Shown: positions 23,724 through 34,248 of the stretch, piece by piece
Layout of the letters: each line of letters opens with the position of its first letter
Numbering within the stretch: the stretch's first letter is position 1
From: Paenibacillus cookii
GTDB taxonomy: Bacteria > Bacillota > Bacilli > Paenibacillales > Paenibacillaceae
Direction of reading: 5' to 3'
Length of the DNA: 64,000 nt
NCBI RefSeq assembly: GCF_018333375.1
Contig: NZ_BORW01000002.1
Coordinates: forward strand, 248,001 to 312,000
Translations under genes and position numbers: made by a program
The notes under the pieces: model-generated
Told to the model about the DNA's origin: nothing
Database searches by the model: none
What the model saw: the letters and a program-made list of their open reading frames with translations, nothing else

Positions 23724-25649
23724 ATGGAAAAAATACCGATGGAGGAGTACTCCTATTTGCAGCATGTATACCACAATGCTCCTTTTGGCATAGCCATGTT
23801 TACGCTCCGGGGGGTGCTCGTCAAAGCAAATCCGGCACTCACCCGTATCCTGGGGTATTCCTTGGAGGAATTGAACAAACAACGTTTTGACAAGCTGATT
23901 TACCCTGACGACCTGGAGCGAAACATCCGCCAAATCAGGACGCTGTTCGAGAATTATCCCGAGCAGAACGAAATCGACGTCGAAGGCAGGTATGTGCAGA
24001 AGAACGGGCAGATTGTCTGGGCATCCGTACATATATCCATCATGCCTGATACGGAGGGGACTCCTCTCTATTACATCGTGACGCTGAATGATATATCCAA
24101 AAATAAAGCGGCCGAGCAAAAACTGCAGGAAACGGTTGAACGGTATACCTCCTTAAAAAGATATAACCACGATGCGATCATTTCACTCGACCTAAGCGGC
24201 AACATTTTGAACGCCAACACCCGGGCGGAGCAAATGACGGGCTGCCCTGTCAGCGAAATGGCCGGCAAAAGCATCGCCCGTTTCATCGGGGAGTATAACC
24301 TGCGGCGGGTTTTGCGGGAGGCGCTGAACAATCCTACCGTCGAGCAGGAGATCAAGACGATCCGGCATAAGGACGGCCATTTGGTCGAAGTCATTACGAC
24401 GATCGCTCCGATCATCATCAACAACAAAAACGTAGGCTTCTATATCATCGCCAAGGATTTCACCGAGCAAAGACAGCTGATCATTGCCAAAGAACTTGCC
24501 GAAAACACGAACAAAGCCAAAAGCGAATTTTTGGCGATGATGAGCCATGAAATCCGCACGCCGATGAACGGGGTCATCGGAATGACGGATCTGTTGGAGA
24601 CGACGACGGAGCTGGATGACGAGCAAAAGGAATATATCGAGATTATCCGCAAAAGCGGCGAAACCTTGCTGTCGATCATCAACGACATTCTCGATTTCTC
24701 CAAAATCGAAGCCGGGATGACCGAGCTTCAAGAAGATGCGCTAGACGTGAAGCAGTGCATTCAAGAAACTTTGGATGTGTTGTCCGCCAAAGCCAGCGCG
24801 AAGCAGCTGGAAATGACCTTCGCCGTGGACGACGACATCCCGGACCTGCTGTATGGCGACTCCAAACGGCTGAAGCAGGTGTTGATGAATCTGGTCGGCA
24901 ACGCCGTCAAGTTTACCCTGCATGGAGGGATTTCGGTCAGCGCGAGAAAGCTCTATCAGGAAGGAGACCTGATCGACCTGGAGTTCAAGGTTTCCGACAC
25001 GGGGATCGGCATACCGGACAACAAGCTGGAAGCGATCTTCGAGCCGTTTTCCCAGGTAGACAACTTCATGACCCGCAACTACGAAGGCACGGGCCTGGGA
25101 CTGGCCATCAGCAAAAAGCTGGTCAACGTGATGGGCGGCAACATATGGGTTGAGAAAAAAGAAGGCCCCGGCACGACGTTCGTATTTACGGTGCTGCTGA
25201 AGAAATATCATCAGCCCCCCAAACCAAACGCATGCGACGATCAGCTGGAATCGCTGCCGGACCCGCTTCAGATCCTGATTGCCGAAGATAATGAAATCAA
25301 CCAAATCGTATTGAGGAAAATTTTAGAGAAGCAGGGGCATGCGGTCACCGTCGTGACCAACGGACATGACGTCCTGCGGGCCGTGGAACAGGCATCCTAC
25401 GACATCGTGTTCATGGACGTGCAAATGCCGGGACTGAACGGACTGGAGGCCACCCGGAAGCTTAGGGCCACCGTGCCGAAGGATCAATGCCCGATGATCG
25501 TGGCGGTTACCGCCAACGCCCTGAAGGATGACCGGGAAATCTGCCTTGCGGCGGGAATGGACGACTATATCAGCAAGCCGATCAAAAGCAAACCGGTGCT
25601 TGCCGTGCTGGAGCACGTCCTCCGCGAGCGGAAAGTTTCGAACCGATAA
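23724..25649 (+). CDS. Hybrid sensor histidine kinase (PAS-PAS-HisKA-HATPase-REC)
   Basis: A 641-residue soluble kinase without membrane segments. Two PAS domains span about 10-125 (FGIAMFTLRGVLVKANPAL, RYVQKNGQIVWASV) and 140-250 (NILNANTRAEQMTG). HisKA carries SHEIRTPMNGVIG with His275. The HATPase has the N box NLVGNAVKFT and the boxes DTGIGIP and GTGLGLAIS. The C-terminal receiver has EDN, an acceptor Asp near 565 in VFMDVQMPG, and ISKPIK. GGGGGATGGAGG precedes ATG 23724. No HPt or output partner is adjacent, so the phosphorelay target is elsewhere. The signal is probably cytosolic (redox, ligand or gas). Confidence 0.92.
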   Translation: MEKIPMEEYSYLQHVYHNAPFGIAMFTLRGVLVKANPALTRILGYSLEELNKQRFDKLIYPDDLERNIRQIRTLFENYPEQNEIDVEGRYVQKNGQIVWASVHISIMPDTEGTPLYYIVTLNDISKNKAAEQKLQETVERYTSLKRYNHDAIISLDLSGNILNANTRAEQMTGCPVSEMAGKSIARFIGEYNLRRVLREALNNPTVEQEIKTIRHKDGHLVEVITTIAPIIINNKNVGFYIIAKDFTEQRQLIIAKELAENTNKAKSEFLAMMSHEIRTPMNGVIGMTDLLETTTELDDEQKEYIEIIRKSGETLLSIINDILDFSKIEAGMTELQEDALDVKQCIQETLDVLSAKASAKQLEMTFAVDDDIPDLLYGDSKRLKQVLMNLVGNAVKFTLHGGISVSARKLYQEGDLIDLEFKVSDTGIGIPDNKLEAIFEPFSQVDNFMTRNYEGTGLGLAISKKLVNVMGGNIWVEKKEGPGTTFVFTVLLKKYHQPPKPNACDDQLESLPDPLQILIAEDNEINQIVLRKILEKQGHAVTVVTNGHDVLRAVEQASYDIVFMDVQMPGLNGLEATRKLRATVPKDQCPMIVAVTANALKDDREICLAAGMDDYISKPIKSKPVLAVLEHVLRERKVSNR

Positions 25650-25703
25650 ATGTCCCGGGCTCGAAACTGGCGCGAGCGGATCATCAACTGAGCGTAAAGC
25701 CGG

Positions 25704-25747
25704 AAAGGCCGGTCATGGGTGAAAACCCATGGCCGGCCTTTTTTTGT
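25704..25747 (+). terminator. Terminator of the hybrid kinase gene
   Basis: A long stem, AAAGGCCGG-TCATGGGT with its complement and a GAAA loop, followed by a T-run. Confidence 0.9.
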
Positions 25748-25779
25748 CGGCTTCCTATATGGATGATGGTTTGATGGTT

Positions 25780-26691
<912 letters not shown>

Positions 26692-26703
26692 TTAGGCGAC
26701 TTT

Positions 26704-27687
26704 TCATATGGTTTCAAGCACCTTCCAATAAGACGGCTTGGGCTGATGCTTGATATCGAACAGGAAGGGCCAGTTTTTCCGGCCGCGCACAGGGAAATGG
26801 TCCAGCCAGGTATAATCGTCGGCAGCCCCCCAAAAAGTGACGGACGTGATATATTCGCTGTATTCCTGAAACAACCGGAAAAATTGCCCGTAACGTTCCG
26901 CTTGAAGGGCAAGCATCTCTTCGGTCGGAGCCGCGAGATCGGTCCGCCGGTCATCGAACGCAAACATGGAGACATCCAGCTCCGTAATGTGCAGCTTCAA
27001 GCCGAGGCTGGCATACCGTTCGATCGCTTGGCGGATATCGTCCACGGACGGATGATGCAGGCTCCAATGCGCTTGAAGCCCGATGCCGTGAATGGGGACT
27101 CCCTGCTCGAGCAACGATTTGACGAGCGCGTAAATTTTCTCCCTTTTCTCCGGTACGGCTTCGTTGTAATCGTTATAGAAGAGCAGCGCCCCCGGGTCCG
27201 CTTCATGGGCATACTCAAACGCTTTGGCGATGAAATCGTCGCCGATGATGTCCAGCCACTTTGAAGGCCGCAGCAGTTCGCTGCCGCTGTCGGACACCGC
27301 TTCGTTCACCACGTCCCAGGCATAGATATCTCCCCTGTAGCGGGACAAAACCGTGTCGATGTGAGATTTCATGCGGGCCAGCAGCGTCTCCCGGTCAACC
27401 GGGCTGCCGTCCTGATGTTCAAACACCCATTTCGGCGTCTGATTGTGCCAGACCAACGTGTGGCCCCTGACCCCCATGCCATTGGCTTTGGCCAGAGACA
27501 CCAGGCGATCCGCCGCTTCAAACGTATATTGATCTTGCGACGGATGCAGCCTTTCGAACTTCATTTCATTTTCGGCAGTCACGCTGTTGAAATGCTCGAT
27601 CAGCAAATCCCGCTGCGTGTCCAATGTGACCGGATTTACGGCGGCCCCCACCAAGAAATGCTCTTTAAACGCTTCACGCAACCTCAT
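26704..27687 (-). CDS. Intracellular GH10 endo-1,4-beta-xylanase
   Basis: A 327-residue single-domain GH10 enzyme. The acid/base Glu129 is in WDVVNEAV and the nucleophile Glu236 is in HITELDVS. WHNQTPKWVF and TAENEMKFERLHP line the cleft. No signal peptide or binding module is present, unlike the secreted xylanase at 46392-49118. It should cut aldouronates and xylo-oligosaccharides after import. ATG 27687 follows GGAGGGGG with a long spacer; the in-frame extension to 27723 starts upstream of that site. Confidence 0.95.
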   Translation of the reverse strand: MRLREAFKEHFLVGAAVNPVTLDTQRDLLIEHFNSVTAENEMKFERLHPSQDQYTFEAADRLVSLAKANGMGVRGHTLVWHNQTPKWVFEHQDGSPVDRETLLARMKSHIDTVLSRYRGDIYAWDVVNEAVSDSGSELLRPSKWLDIIGDDFIAKAFEYAHEADPGALLFYNDYNEAVPEKREKIYALVKSLLEQGVPIHGIGLQAHWSLHHPSVDDIRQAIERYASLGLKLHITELDVSMFAFDDRRTDLAAPTEEMLALQAERYGQFFRLFQEYSEYITSVTFWGAADDYTWLDHFPVRGRKNWPFLFDIKHQPKPSYWKVLETI

Positions 27688-27949
27688 ATAAAACCAATCC
27701 CCCTCCTTAGCGGAAATTCCCAACTAGTAGGCAAGCGACTTGCGGCACACACCTTCATCCCAAAGTCTAGCCGTCGCCTCGCCGCGAAACAACCTGCCGT
27801 CGACCGTGTCCTTACCCGGGAAAATATGGTTCCCTGCGGCCGCAGACGGCGGCTTCCGAAAGAACATCATGTGCAAACAAGGACATTCCCGCGGGAACGT
27901 CCCTAACGATTTCTTGCACGATTCGAATAATATAAGCCACTAGGGCTCG

Positions 27950-29485
27950 TTAAGAGAGCACTTGGTATTGAAAATCGGAAAAGTCGGCCGTTCCCCCGAT
28001 CTCGCGGGTTGAAAACAAAAACAGACCGATGCGGCAACCCATAAAATGGTCCAGCTTGTATATCATCTTGTGCGTAATCCCAAGCTGCTTCCAATCCGCC
28101 CCATCCCGGTAATAAAACATGCACTCGTCCGCGTTATTCACGAAATTGCCGGCCGCCTTGAGCGTGACGACGTCTCCGAAGACGGGAATTCGGGCGAATT
28201 CGGTGCCGGGCTTCTCGTCTACCAAATTGCCGAATATGGAACGATCCTGCGGCTCTCTCGCCAACATGACCAGATACGACCGGCCGGCTTCCTTGGTCAG
28301 GGCAATCAGGCCGTACGTACCGATCAGGAAACACAGTCCTGCGTAATCGCCATCCTTCAGTCCGCTGCCGTCCAGCGTGACCGTCGCTTCGCATGCCGGC
28401 CCCATGGCGCGCTGCGTCAACGTGTTGACCGCAAACGTCAAATTGGGGCTGAGCTTTCCGGATCGGATCCGGTAGACTCCCGGCTTGTCCGTTACGGACC
28501 ATAATGCATCGTCTGGCGTATGATTCCACTGCCAAACATCCTTCAGGCGCACCTTGCCGCGCTCGTCCGGCGTGTAATGAAAGTCATCGCTTCCAACCAA
28601 TGGCCGGTAGGAATAACCGGGTCTTGTGCTCGGCAATTCGATCATTTTAGGCGCTTCCTTGGGGAATACCGGAAAACCGTTCTCAAAACGCAGCGGAACG
28701 AGCACCGGAATCCGGCCGACGGCGCCATGATCCTGAAACAGCACGGCCACCCATTTCCCGTCCGGCGTATCCACGATGCCTCCCTGCGCAACGCCCGAAT
28801 TAAAATACCCCATGTCGTCGTTAAAGACCTCTCCGCCCGTAAACTCCCCTTCCAGGGAATCCGCCGCAAAGCAGGCCTGCGTTCGGCGTCCCGCCGCCTT
28901 CGAAATATGGATAAAGAAGGCGTAATACCTGCCGTCGATCTTATAAAAGTGGGCTCCCTCATATCCGAGATGATACGGCTCGCTTTCTTTGACGATGATG
29001 CGGTTCAGCCCGCCGGGCTTGGGCCCGGATAGATCCTCCTTCAATTCGGTCAGGTGAATTTCGGCATTGCCGTAAATCAAATACGTCCGGCCGTCATCGT
29101 CAAACAAGAGGGAGCAGTCATGATAAAATCCTTCGATGTATTGTTTCGCCCATGGACCGGATACGGAATCTGCCGTGTACAGATAGGTTCGGCGGGTATC
29201 GTTCGCCACGAAGATCACATAAAATTTCCCCTTGTGGTAACGCAGAGTCGGCGCCCACATGCCTTGCCCGTAAATATGCTGGCCGTCTTCGAGCCGCTGT
29301 GCCGGCGTATTGTCCAATACGTCGTACACATAAGAAGCCACTTCCCAGTGAATGAGGTCGTACGAGCGCAGGATGACGCAGCCCGGCATCATGTGCATCG
29401 TCGTGCTGACCATATAGTACGTGTCCTCTACCCGGATCACGTCAAGATCCGGAAAATCGGCCCATATCATCGGATTTGGATACAT
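27950..29485 (-). CDS. GH43 beta-xylosidase/alpha-L-arabinofuranosidase
   Basis: A 511-residue intracellular enzyme with an N-terminal five-bladed propeller and a C-terminal beta-sandwich (GH43_C2-type, about residues 310-511). The three GH43 acids are visible in WADFPDLDVIRV, HDCSLLFDDDG and LGYEGAHFYKIDG. The closest family layout is xylosidase with arabinofuranosidase side activity. AAGGGG precedes ATG 29485. It lies 17 bp after the stop of the next GH43 gene, so both are one unit, controlled with it by the divergent AraC-type gene. Confidence 0.92.
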   Translation of the reverse strand: MYPNPMIWADFPDLDVIRVEDTYYMVSTTMHMMPGCVILRSYDLIHWEVASYVYDVLDNTPAQRLEDGQHIYGQGMWAPTLRYHKGKFYVIFVANDTRRTYLYTADSVSGPWAKQYIEGFYHDCSLLFDDDGRTYLIYGNAEIHLTELKEDLSGPKPGGLNRIIVKESEPYHLGYEGAHFYKIDGRYYAFFIHISKAAGRRTQACFAADSLEGEFTGGEVFNDDMGYFNSGVAQGGIVDTPDGKWVAVLFQDHGAVGRIPVLVPLRFENGFPVFPKEAPKMIELPSTRPGYSYRPLVGSDDFHYTPDERGKVRLKDVWQWNHTPDDALWSVTDKPGVYRIRSGKLSPNLTFAVNTLTQRAMGPACEATVTLDGSGLKDGDYAGLCFLIGTYGLIALTKEAGRSYLVMLAREPQDRSIFGNLVDEKPGTEFARIPVFGDVVTLKAAGNFVNNADECMFYYRDGADWKQLGITHKMIYKLDHFMGCRIGLFLFSTREIGGTADFSDFQYQVLS

Positions 29486-29502
29486 GTTCTTTCTGCCCCT
29501 TC

Positions 29503-31323
29503 CTAGTCGCGTTTTACAATGACTTCGATCGACACCTCGGCCAAAGCCGGGTTCAAATCCCGCTCTTCCGTTAAATCAAGCACCGGATATCCGTCCATGC
29601 CGAAATGCACGCGGCGGATTCCGGAACCTCTGGGTTCCTCTACTCCCGGTCTGGCGTGGTAGACGTTCCAAGTGACGCCTTCATCATCGGTCACGTAGGA
29701 ATTATGGCCGGGGCCGTATTCGCCGGGAACGCTTCTCGACGTCAGCAGCGGATAGTTGCCCTTCGTCCAGCTGCCGGGATTCAGCAGATCCGCATTCGCA
29801 TCGGCGGTCAACAGGCCTACGCAATACGTCGCGTCGATCGCCGCGCTTGAAAAGGTTAAAAAGATCCTGCCGTCCCGGATCAGGGCAAACGGCCCCTCAT
29901 CGACGAAGGTATGGTTATTGGCCCAGCCAAAGTCCGGCCTGGTCAGCAGCACCGGGTCGCTCGCCAGCCTCCACGGCTCTTTCGGATCCAATTTCGCGAT
30001 ATAAATCCAGGCTCCAAGATCGACGGGCACGAACTGCCGCTCCGACCAAGCCGCGTAACATTCCCCGTTCACCTGGATGACCGTCATGTCCAGGGAGATC
30101 ACCTTGCCTGCCTCGCATAAATCGGTTCCGTCTCTCTTGACGACGCGCCGGGGCATCGACCAGTCTGCCGCGCAGGCAGGGTCCCCTCCCTCGCGGAGCT
30201 TCATCACGTGACACTCTTCATAGAAAAACTCCCCCGTCGTTGCCGCATGAAAAATGTACAGCTCGCCCCCGATGATATGGAGCTCGGGAGCCCACAACAG
30301 CCCTTTAATGTGATCATAGGTCTTAGTATCCAGAATTAAGGACTCGCTGGCCTGAATCAAACCCGATATCGTATCCGCTTCCCTGATAGATAAGGTTTGA
30401 TTGCCGTCGGCGTCGTTGGTCGCGATGAAATAATACTTGCCGTTCCACTTCGCGATGCATGGGTCCGCCCGGTTCGCCGCGATCGGAAAGGCATAATGCT
30501 CCTGACGAACGGTTCCGTTCACCCGATAAGTCCCGGCCTGATCCCAGCGAACCGCCGCCGTGTCCCAGTCCACGGACTTGGGAGCCGTGGTGCCGTCGCT
30601 ATATACCGCGGTCGCTTTGAGCGTCTTCAAATCCTCGGCCGAGTTAGCCGCGATCCGATCCGGAACTTTAATGGCGACATTCTCGGGAACCGTAAGCCGG
30701 CCTATGAGACGGTCCGCCGTTTCCCGCGGAACGCGGATCACGTTTCGGTGCTGCATGCCTTCGATGTCAGCCGATACGGCTTCCAGCGTAAACGCCTCCG
30801 CCGTTTCCGGGACACCTGCACAGGTAAGGTCAAAAAGATCCTGGACCCTGTTTCGGTAATGTCCCCCGTTTTCATTGCTCCAGCGGATGATGTAGGCTTG
30901 GCTCGATTCATCGTATTCGCAAGCGACATCGCTTACGTGAGCATCGCTTTGCAGATCGATCAGCCCGATTTCTTGGTACTGCAGCAAATCTTCGGAAGTA
31001 AAAAACAGCACTGCCCCTCGGCTCTCCTCATCCTGCTGGCCATCCGCCTCCGTCCGTACGGCAACGACGCCGAATGTTCCGTCGGCCATGCGGAAGAGAT
31101 ACGGATTTTTCAAGCTTTTGGCTCGGAGCGTTCCGTTCTCATTTTGGGTGGCCTTGGCGAACAAGACGCCTGAATTATGGTTCAAAGCCTGGAAAGGCTT
31201 GCCGTCCTCGCGATAGGCAAGATGCATGCTGAATGCCAGCCTGGGCGCATAAATCCGATCCTCCTGCGGGATGCGCGTGTAGCATAGCACCTCGATAAAT
31301 TCGCTTTTCTTTTTTGGTATCAT
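29503..31323 (-). CDS. Multidomain GH43 family enzyme with extra N-terminal propeller-like region and Ig-like domain
   Basis: A 606-residue protein without signal peptide. Residues 1-200 hold repeated strands (NPYLFRMADGTFGVVAV, VLFFTSEDLLQYQEIGLI) that resemble a partial GH43/GH32-like propeller. Residues 210-275 look like a bacterial Ig-like domain (KTLKATAVYSDGTTAP, WDQAGTYRVNGTV). Residues 280-600 are a full GH43 domain with the acids in NRADPCIAKWNGKYYF, ISLDMTVIQVNGE and FVDEGPFALI. It probably acts as arabinofuranosidase or xylosidase. ATG 31323 follows GGTGAGG. It is first in its operon, divergent from an AraC gene across about 180 bp. Confidence 0.85.
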   Translation of the reverse strand: MIPKKKSEFIEVLCYTRIPQEDRIYAPRLAFSMHLAYREDGKPFQALNHNSGVLFAKATQNENGTLRAKSLKNPYLFRMADGTFGVVAVRTEADGQQDEESRGAVLFFTSEDLLQYQEIGLIDLQSDAHVSDVACEYDESSQAYIIRWSNENGGHYRNRVQDLFDLTCAGVPETAEAFTLEAVSADIEGMQHRNVIRVPRETADRLIGRLTVPENVAIKVPDRIAANSAEDLKTLKATAVYSDGTTAPKSVDWDTAAVRWDQAGTYRVNGTVRQEHYAFPIAANRADPCIAKWNGKYYFIATNDADGNQTLSIREADTISGLIQASESLILDTKTYDHIKGLLWAPELHIIGGELYIFHAATTGEFFYEECHVMKLREGGDPACAADWSMPRRVVKRDGTDLCEAGKVISLDMTVIQVNGECYAAWSERQFVPVDLGAWIYIAKLDPKEPWRLASDPVLLTRPDFGWANNHTFVDEGPFALIRDGRIFLTFSSAAIDATYCVGLLTADANADLLNPGSWTKGNYPLLTSRSVPGEYGPGHNSYVTDDEGVTWNVYHARPGVEEPRGSGIRRVHFGMDGYPVLDLTEERDLNPALAEVSIEVIVKRD

Positions 31324-31505
31324 GGCATGGACCTCACCTTTAATTGATCATTTCAATACAACTACGAAAAGAGAGACTTTCTCCATTTCTTGTGATTCTA
31401 TTGACTTTATATTGCGTTTACTATGAAATTATAAAATAGGATACCTCATCAAATGAATGATCTATGCTGACAGAAACTTGATCTATTCTACGATTGGAGA
31501 TTGCG

Positions 31506-32282
31506 ATGACCACATCCATTTACTATGTCGGATATGATGCCGCCCATCCTGGGGACTTTATTTACGACATTCCGGAAGGGCATGACTTTTGGCTGCTGAT
31601 CCTGACGCAAACGCCGGCCGAGTTCTGGGTCCAAGGAGAAATCAGGGAATACCCGGCCAACTGCGCCGTTCTCTTTCCCCCTCGCCAAAAGATCATGTAC
31701 CGCGCCTGTTCAGGCCCCTTTGTGAATGACTGGGTGCGGTTCGAAACGGACGAAGCCTACGTTCTGGAGACGCCGTTTCCGCGGGGCATTCCGATTCCGG
31801 TTCCGGATCCCGGATACTGCCGCCAACTGTTCCAGCTTCTCGCCACCGAAAATTTTTTCAGCTGCGATTACCGGGAACTCTCCATCGACTACCTGTTTCG
31901 GCTCTTGTTCAACAAGCTGCTCGAAGCTTTTCAATCCAAGGAGCATTCGCCGCATTACCAGAAACTATTGGATTTGCGCAAAGCGATCCATAACCGTCCC
32001 GGCGGCGAATGGAGCGTCCCTTCCATGGCCGATGACGTTCACTTGAGCCCCGGGTACCTGCAAGCGCTGTATAAGGCGACCTTCGGGATTTCCTGCATGG
32101 AGGACGTGATCCAGTGCAGAATCCGTCTCGCCAAGGAAAGGCTGAGCCACGGGTCGCTCCGAATCGCCGATATCAGCGAGCTGTGCGGATACAAAAACGT
32201 CGAGCATTTCTCCAGACAATTTCGGCGCATCGTGGGCTGCACGCCCCGTGAATACCGGCAATCGGCTCATTTGCGGCCATGA
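31506..32282 (+). CDS. AraC family regulator of the GH43/xylan enzyme operon
   Basis: A 258-residue regulator with an N-terminal cupin-like arm (FWVQGEIREYPANCAVLFPP, NDWVRFETDE). Its C-terminal AraC domain reads VPSMADDVHLSPGYLQALYK, DISELCGYKNVEHFSRQFRR and GCTPREYR. GGAG lies eight bases before ATG 31506. It is divergent from two GH43 genes and sits at the far end of the transport cluster. It probably senses a pentose oligosaccharide or product and activates the enzyme operon. Confidence 0.9.
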   Translation: MTTSIYYVGYDAAHPGDFIYDIPEGHDFWLLILTQTPAEFWVQGEIREYPANCAVLFPPRQKIMYRACSGPFVNDWVRFETDEAYVLETPFPRGIPIPVPDPGYCRQLFQLLATENFFSCDYRELSIDYLFRLLFNKLLEAFQSKEHSPHYQKLLDLRKAIHNRPGGEWSVPSMADDVHLSPGYLQALYKATFGISCMEDVIQCRIRLAKERLSHGSLRIADISELCGYKNVEHFSRQFRRIVGCTPREYRQSAHLRP

Positions 32283-32302
32283 GACGCTGCCGGCATGGCA
32301 TG

Positions 32303-32358
32303 GCATAAAGAAGCGTCTTTCAGGTACCAAGCATTTACAGCTTGGTTCCGAAAGACGC
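32303..32358 (-). terminator. Terminator at the end of the transport cluster
   Basis: An imperfect long stem GCGTCTTTC-GG-ACCAAGC and complement (32313-32358) lies between converging genes, with TTCTTTAT after it on the minus strand. It ends the 45240-32375 cluster and may also stop the AraC transcript. Confidence 0.65.
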
Positions 32359-32374
32359 CCTGAATGTATCAACG

Positions 32375-33322
32375 TTACCCGACGATGCCGGTCCGCTCGA
32401 TGCTTTCCACAAAGTAACGCTGCACGAACAAATAAATAATGATCAGCGGCAGGATGGCCAGCAGGATGCCGGTATCCTGAACCATGCTCATATAGAAAGG
32501 ATCCTTGTTGGTCGCGACCCCGCCCTCGAGCATGATGGAGAGGTTGTGCGGCAGCGATGCCAGCTGGGTGGACATCACTTTGCCCGACGTTAAATACGTG
32601 GTCGTAAAGAAGCTGTCATTCCACTGCCATACGAACGAAAACAACAGCACGGTAACGATGGCCGGAACGGCATTCGGCAGCATGATGCGCAGAAAGGTTT
32701 TGCCTACGCCCGCCCCATCGATGTAAGCCGCTTCCTCCACTTCTTTCGGAATGCCCCGGAAGAACTGCCTGAAAATAAAAATGTAGAGCCCCGCCTTCAG
32801 CGAGTTTGCGGTGACCGAGGTCAAAATGAACGGCCAGTACGAATCCAACAGGTTCACGGACTTCCCGGTCAGCAGCGGAATCAGTCCCATGAGGCTGAAA
32901 TCCTTCAAATTCATGTAGATCGGGATCAAAATGGTCGTCGGCGGCACCAGAATGGTCAAAATGACGCCTCCAAAAAGCAAGTTGCTGCCTTTGAATTTAA
33001 GCCGCGCAAAGGCGTAACCTGCAAACGCGCAGGACACGGCCGTCAGGATCGTCGTCATGGCCGATAAGGTAAACGTATTGAACAGCGTATGCCAGTAGTC
33101 CATGATCGAGATGGCTTTTTTGAAATTGTCCAGCGAATAATGCTCCGGGATAAAGATGACGATCGGCGAATACAGGTCGCTTTTGTCCTTGATGGCCGTC
33201 GAAATCTTTTGAAGAATGGGGTACAGAATGACAAACGACAGTCCTGCCATCAGGACCAGCCGCACGACGGTCCACAGCCAGCGCTTCCAGCTTTCGAGCG
33301 ACAACAAACGGGCTATGATCAA
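32375..33322 (-). CDS. Carbohydrate ABC transporter permease (MalG type), second pair
   Basis: A 315-residue inner-membrane permease with six helices. The EAA loop EEAAYIDGAGVGKTFLRIMLP contacts the ATPase. TTG 33322 is the likely start behind AAGGAG, since no ATG is available. It lies 17 bp after the stop of its partner permease. It is the last gene of the cluster. No ATP-binding subunit is encoded here, so a shared MsmX-like ATPase elsewhere is expected. Confidence 0.9.
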   Translation of the reverse strand: MIIARLLSLESWKRWLWTVVRLVLMAGLSFVILYPILQKISTAIKDKSDLYSPIVIFIPEHYSLDNFKKAISIMDYWHTLFNTFTLSAMTTILTAVSCAFAGYAFARLKFKGSNLLFGGVILTILVPPTTILIPIYMNLKDFSLMGLIPLLTGKSVNLLDSYWPFILTSVTANSLKAGLYIFIFRQFFRGIPKEVEEAAYIDGAGVGKTFLRIMLPNAVPAIVTVLLFSFVWQWNDSFFTTTYLTSGKVMSTQLASLPHNLSIMLEGGVATNKDPFYMSMVQDTGILLAILPLIIIYLFVQRYFVESIERTGIVG

Positions 33323-33339
33323 CGCTGCTCACGCTCCTT

Positions 33340-34248
33340 CTATTCTTGATAGAAAATTCTTTTGGAAATGAAAAACGTAATGATGGACAAAATGACCATG
33401 ATCGCCAGGAAATAGATCCAGGCCATCGCCGAGCTGAGGCCGAAGTTGAAATTCGTGAACCCCGTTTCCCGGATCAGCGTCGTCATTTCGCTCCGGGAAA
33501 ACGAGTCGATGATCGTATAAATCACGTTGACCAGGATGAGCGGGCTGACCATGGGCAGCGTGATTTTCCAGAACGCTTCGTAACCGGTCGCTCCTTCGAT
33601 CTTGGATGCCTCGTAAAGCTGGGGGGATACCGATTGGATCCCCGCCAGGAAGATCAAAATTTGCACGCCCGACTGGCTGACGATCTGGTAGATGCGATCC
33701 ACGGCGCTGGTCAGGTACGCGACGACGTTTTCGCTGACGCCGGAATTGAGCATGATCCGCGTCAGCTCGCTGGTCCCCAGGCCGCTCACTGCGCCGCCGG
33801 CGTTCTGCTCGTTGATGGCTTGAACCAGGCTGGTCGTCTCCAAATTCGCGATCACCCCGGAAGCCAAAATGACCGGAAGGAAAAAGATCGATCTGGCAAT
33901 GGCTCTGCCGACAAACTTCTGGTTCAGCAACACAGCCAAAAACAAGCTGAAAATCACGATGAGCGGCACGTTGATGACCATGTTGACGATCGAGGTCGTC
34001 AGCGTCCGGTTAAAGCTCGTATTGACCGTAAGGGCTTCCACGTAATTGGAAATGCCGATGAAGCTGATTTTCATGCCGTTTGCATTGGCTTCGATGGAGC
34101 TGAAGCTGTACCTTAACGAAGAGACCAGCGGGATCAGGAAAAAAAGGAGAAATCCCAGCAGCCACGGCAGCACGTAGATAAAGCCCCAGAGTGCCTTCTG
34201 TTCGGCGTACGTCCGCCGCTTCATGCCGAATTTCAGTATGGACTTCAT
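33340..34248 (-). CDS. Carbohydrate ABC transporter permease (MalF/LplB type), second pair
   Basis: A 302-residue permease with six membrane segments. ALWGFIYVLPWLLGFLLFF opens the first, and the EAA loop reads YEASKIEGATGYEAFWKITLPMV. It has a long hydrophilic extracytoplasmic loop around residues 130-190 (NEQNAGGAVSGLGTSE). Its ATG overlaps the stop of the DUF5696 gene (ATGA at 34245-34248), so the lipoprotein and this permease are translationally coupled. This coupling suggests the DUF5696 protein serves this importer. Confidence 0.9.
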   Translation of the reverse strand: MKSILKFGMKRRTYAEQKALWGFIYVLPWLLGFLLFFLIPLVSSLRYSFSSIEANANGMKISFIGISNYVEALTVNTSFNRTLTTSIVNMVINVPLIVIFSLFLAVLLNQKFVGRAIARSIFFLPVILASGVIANLETTSLVQAINEQNAGGAVSGLGTSELTRIMLNSGVSENVVAYLTSAVDRIYQIVSQSGVQILIFLAGIQSVSPQLYEASKIEGATGYEAFWKITLPMVSPLILVNVIYTIIDSFSRSEMTTLIRETGFTNFNFGLSSAMAWIYFLAIMVILSIITFFISKRIFYQE

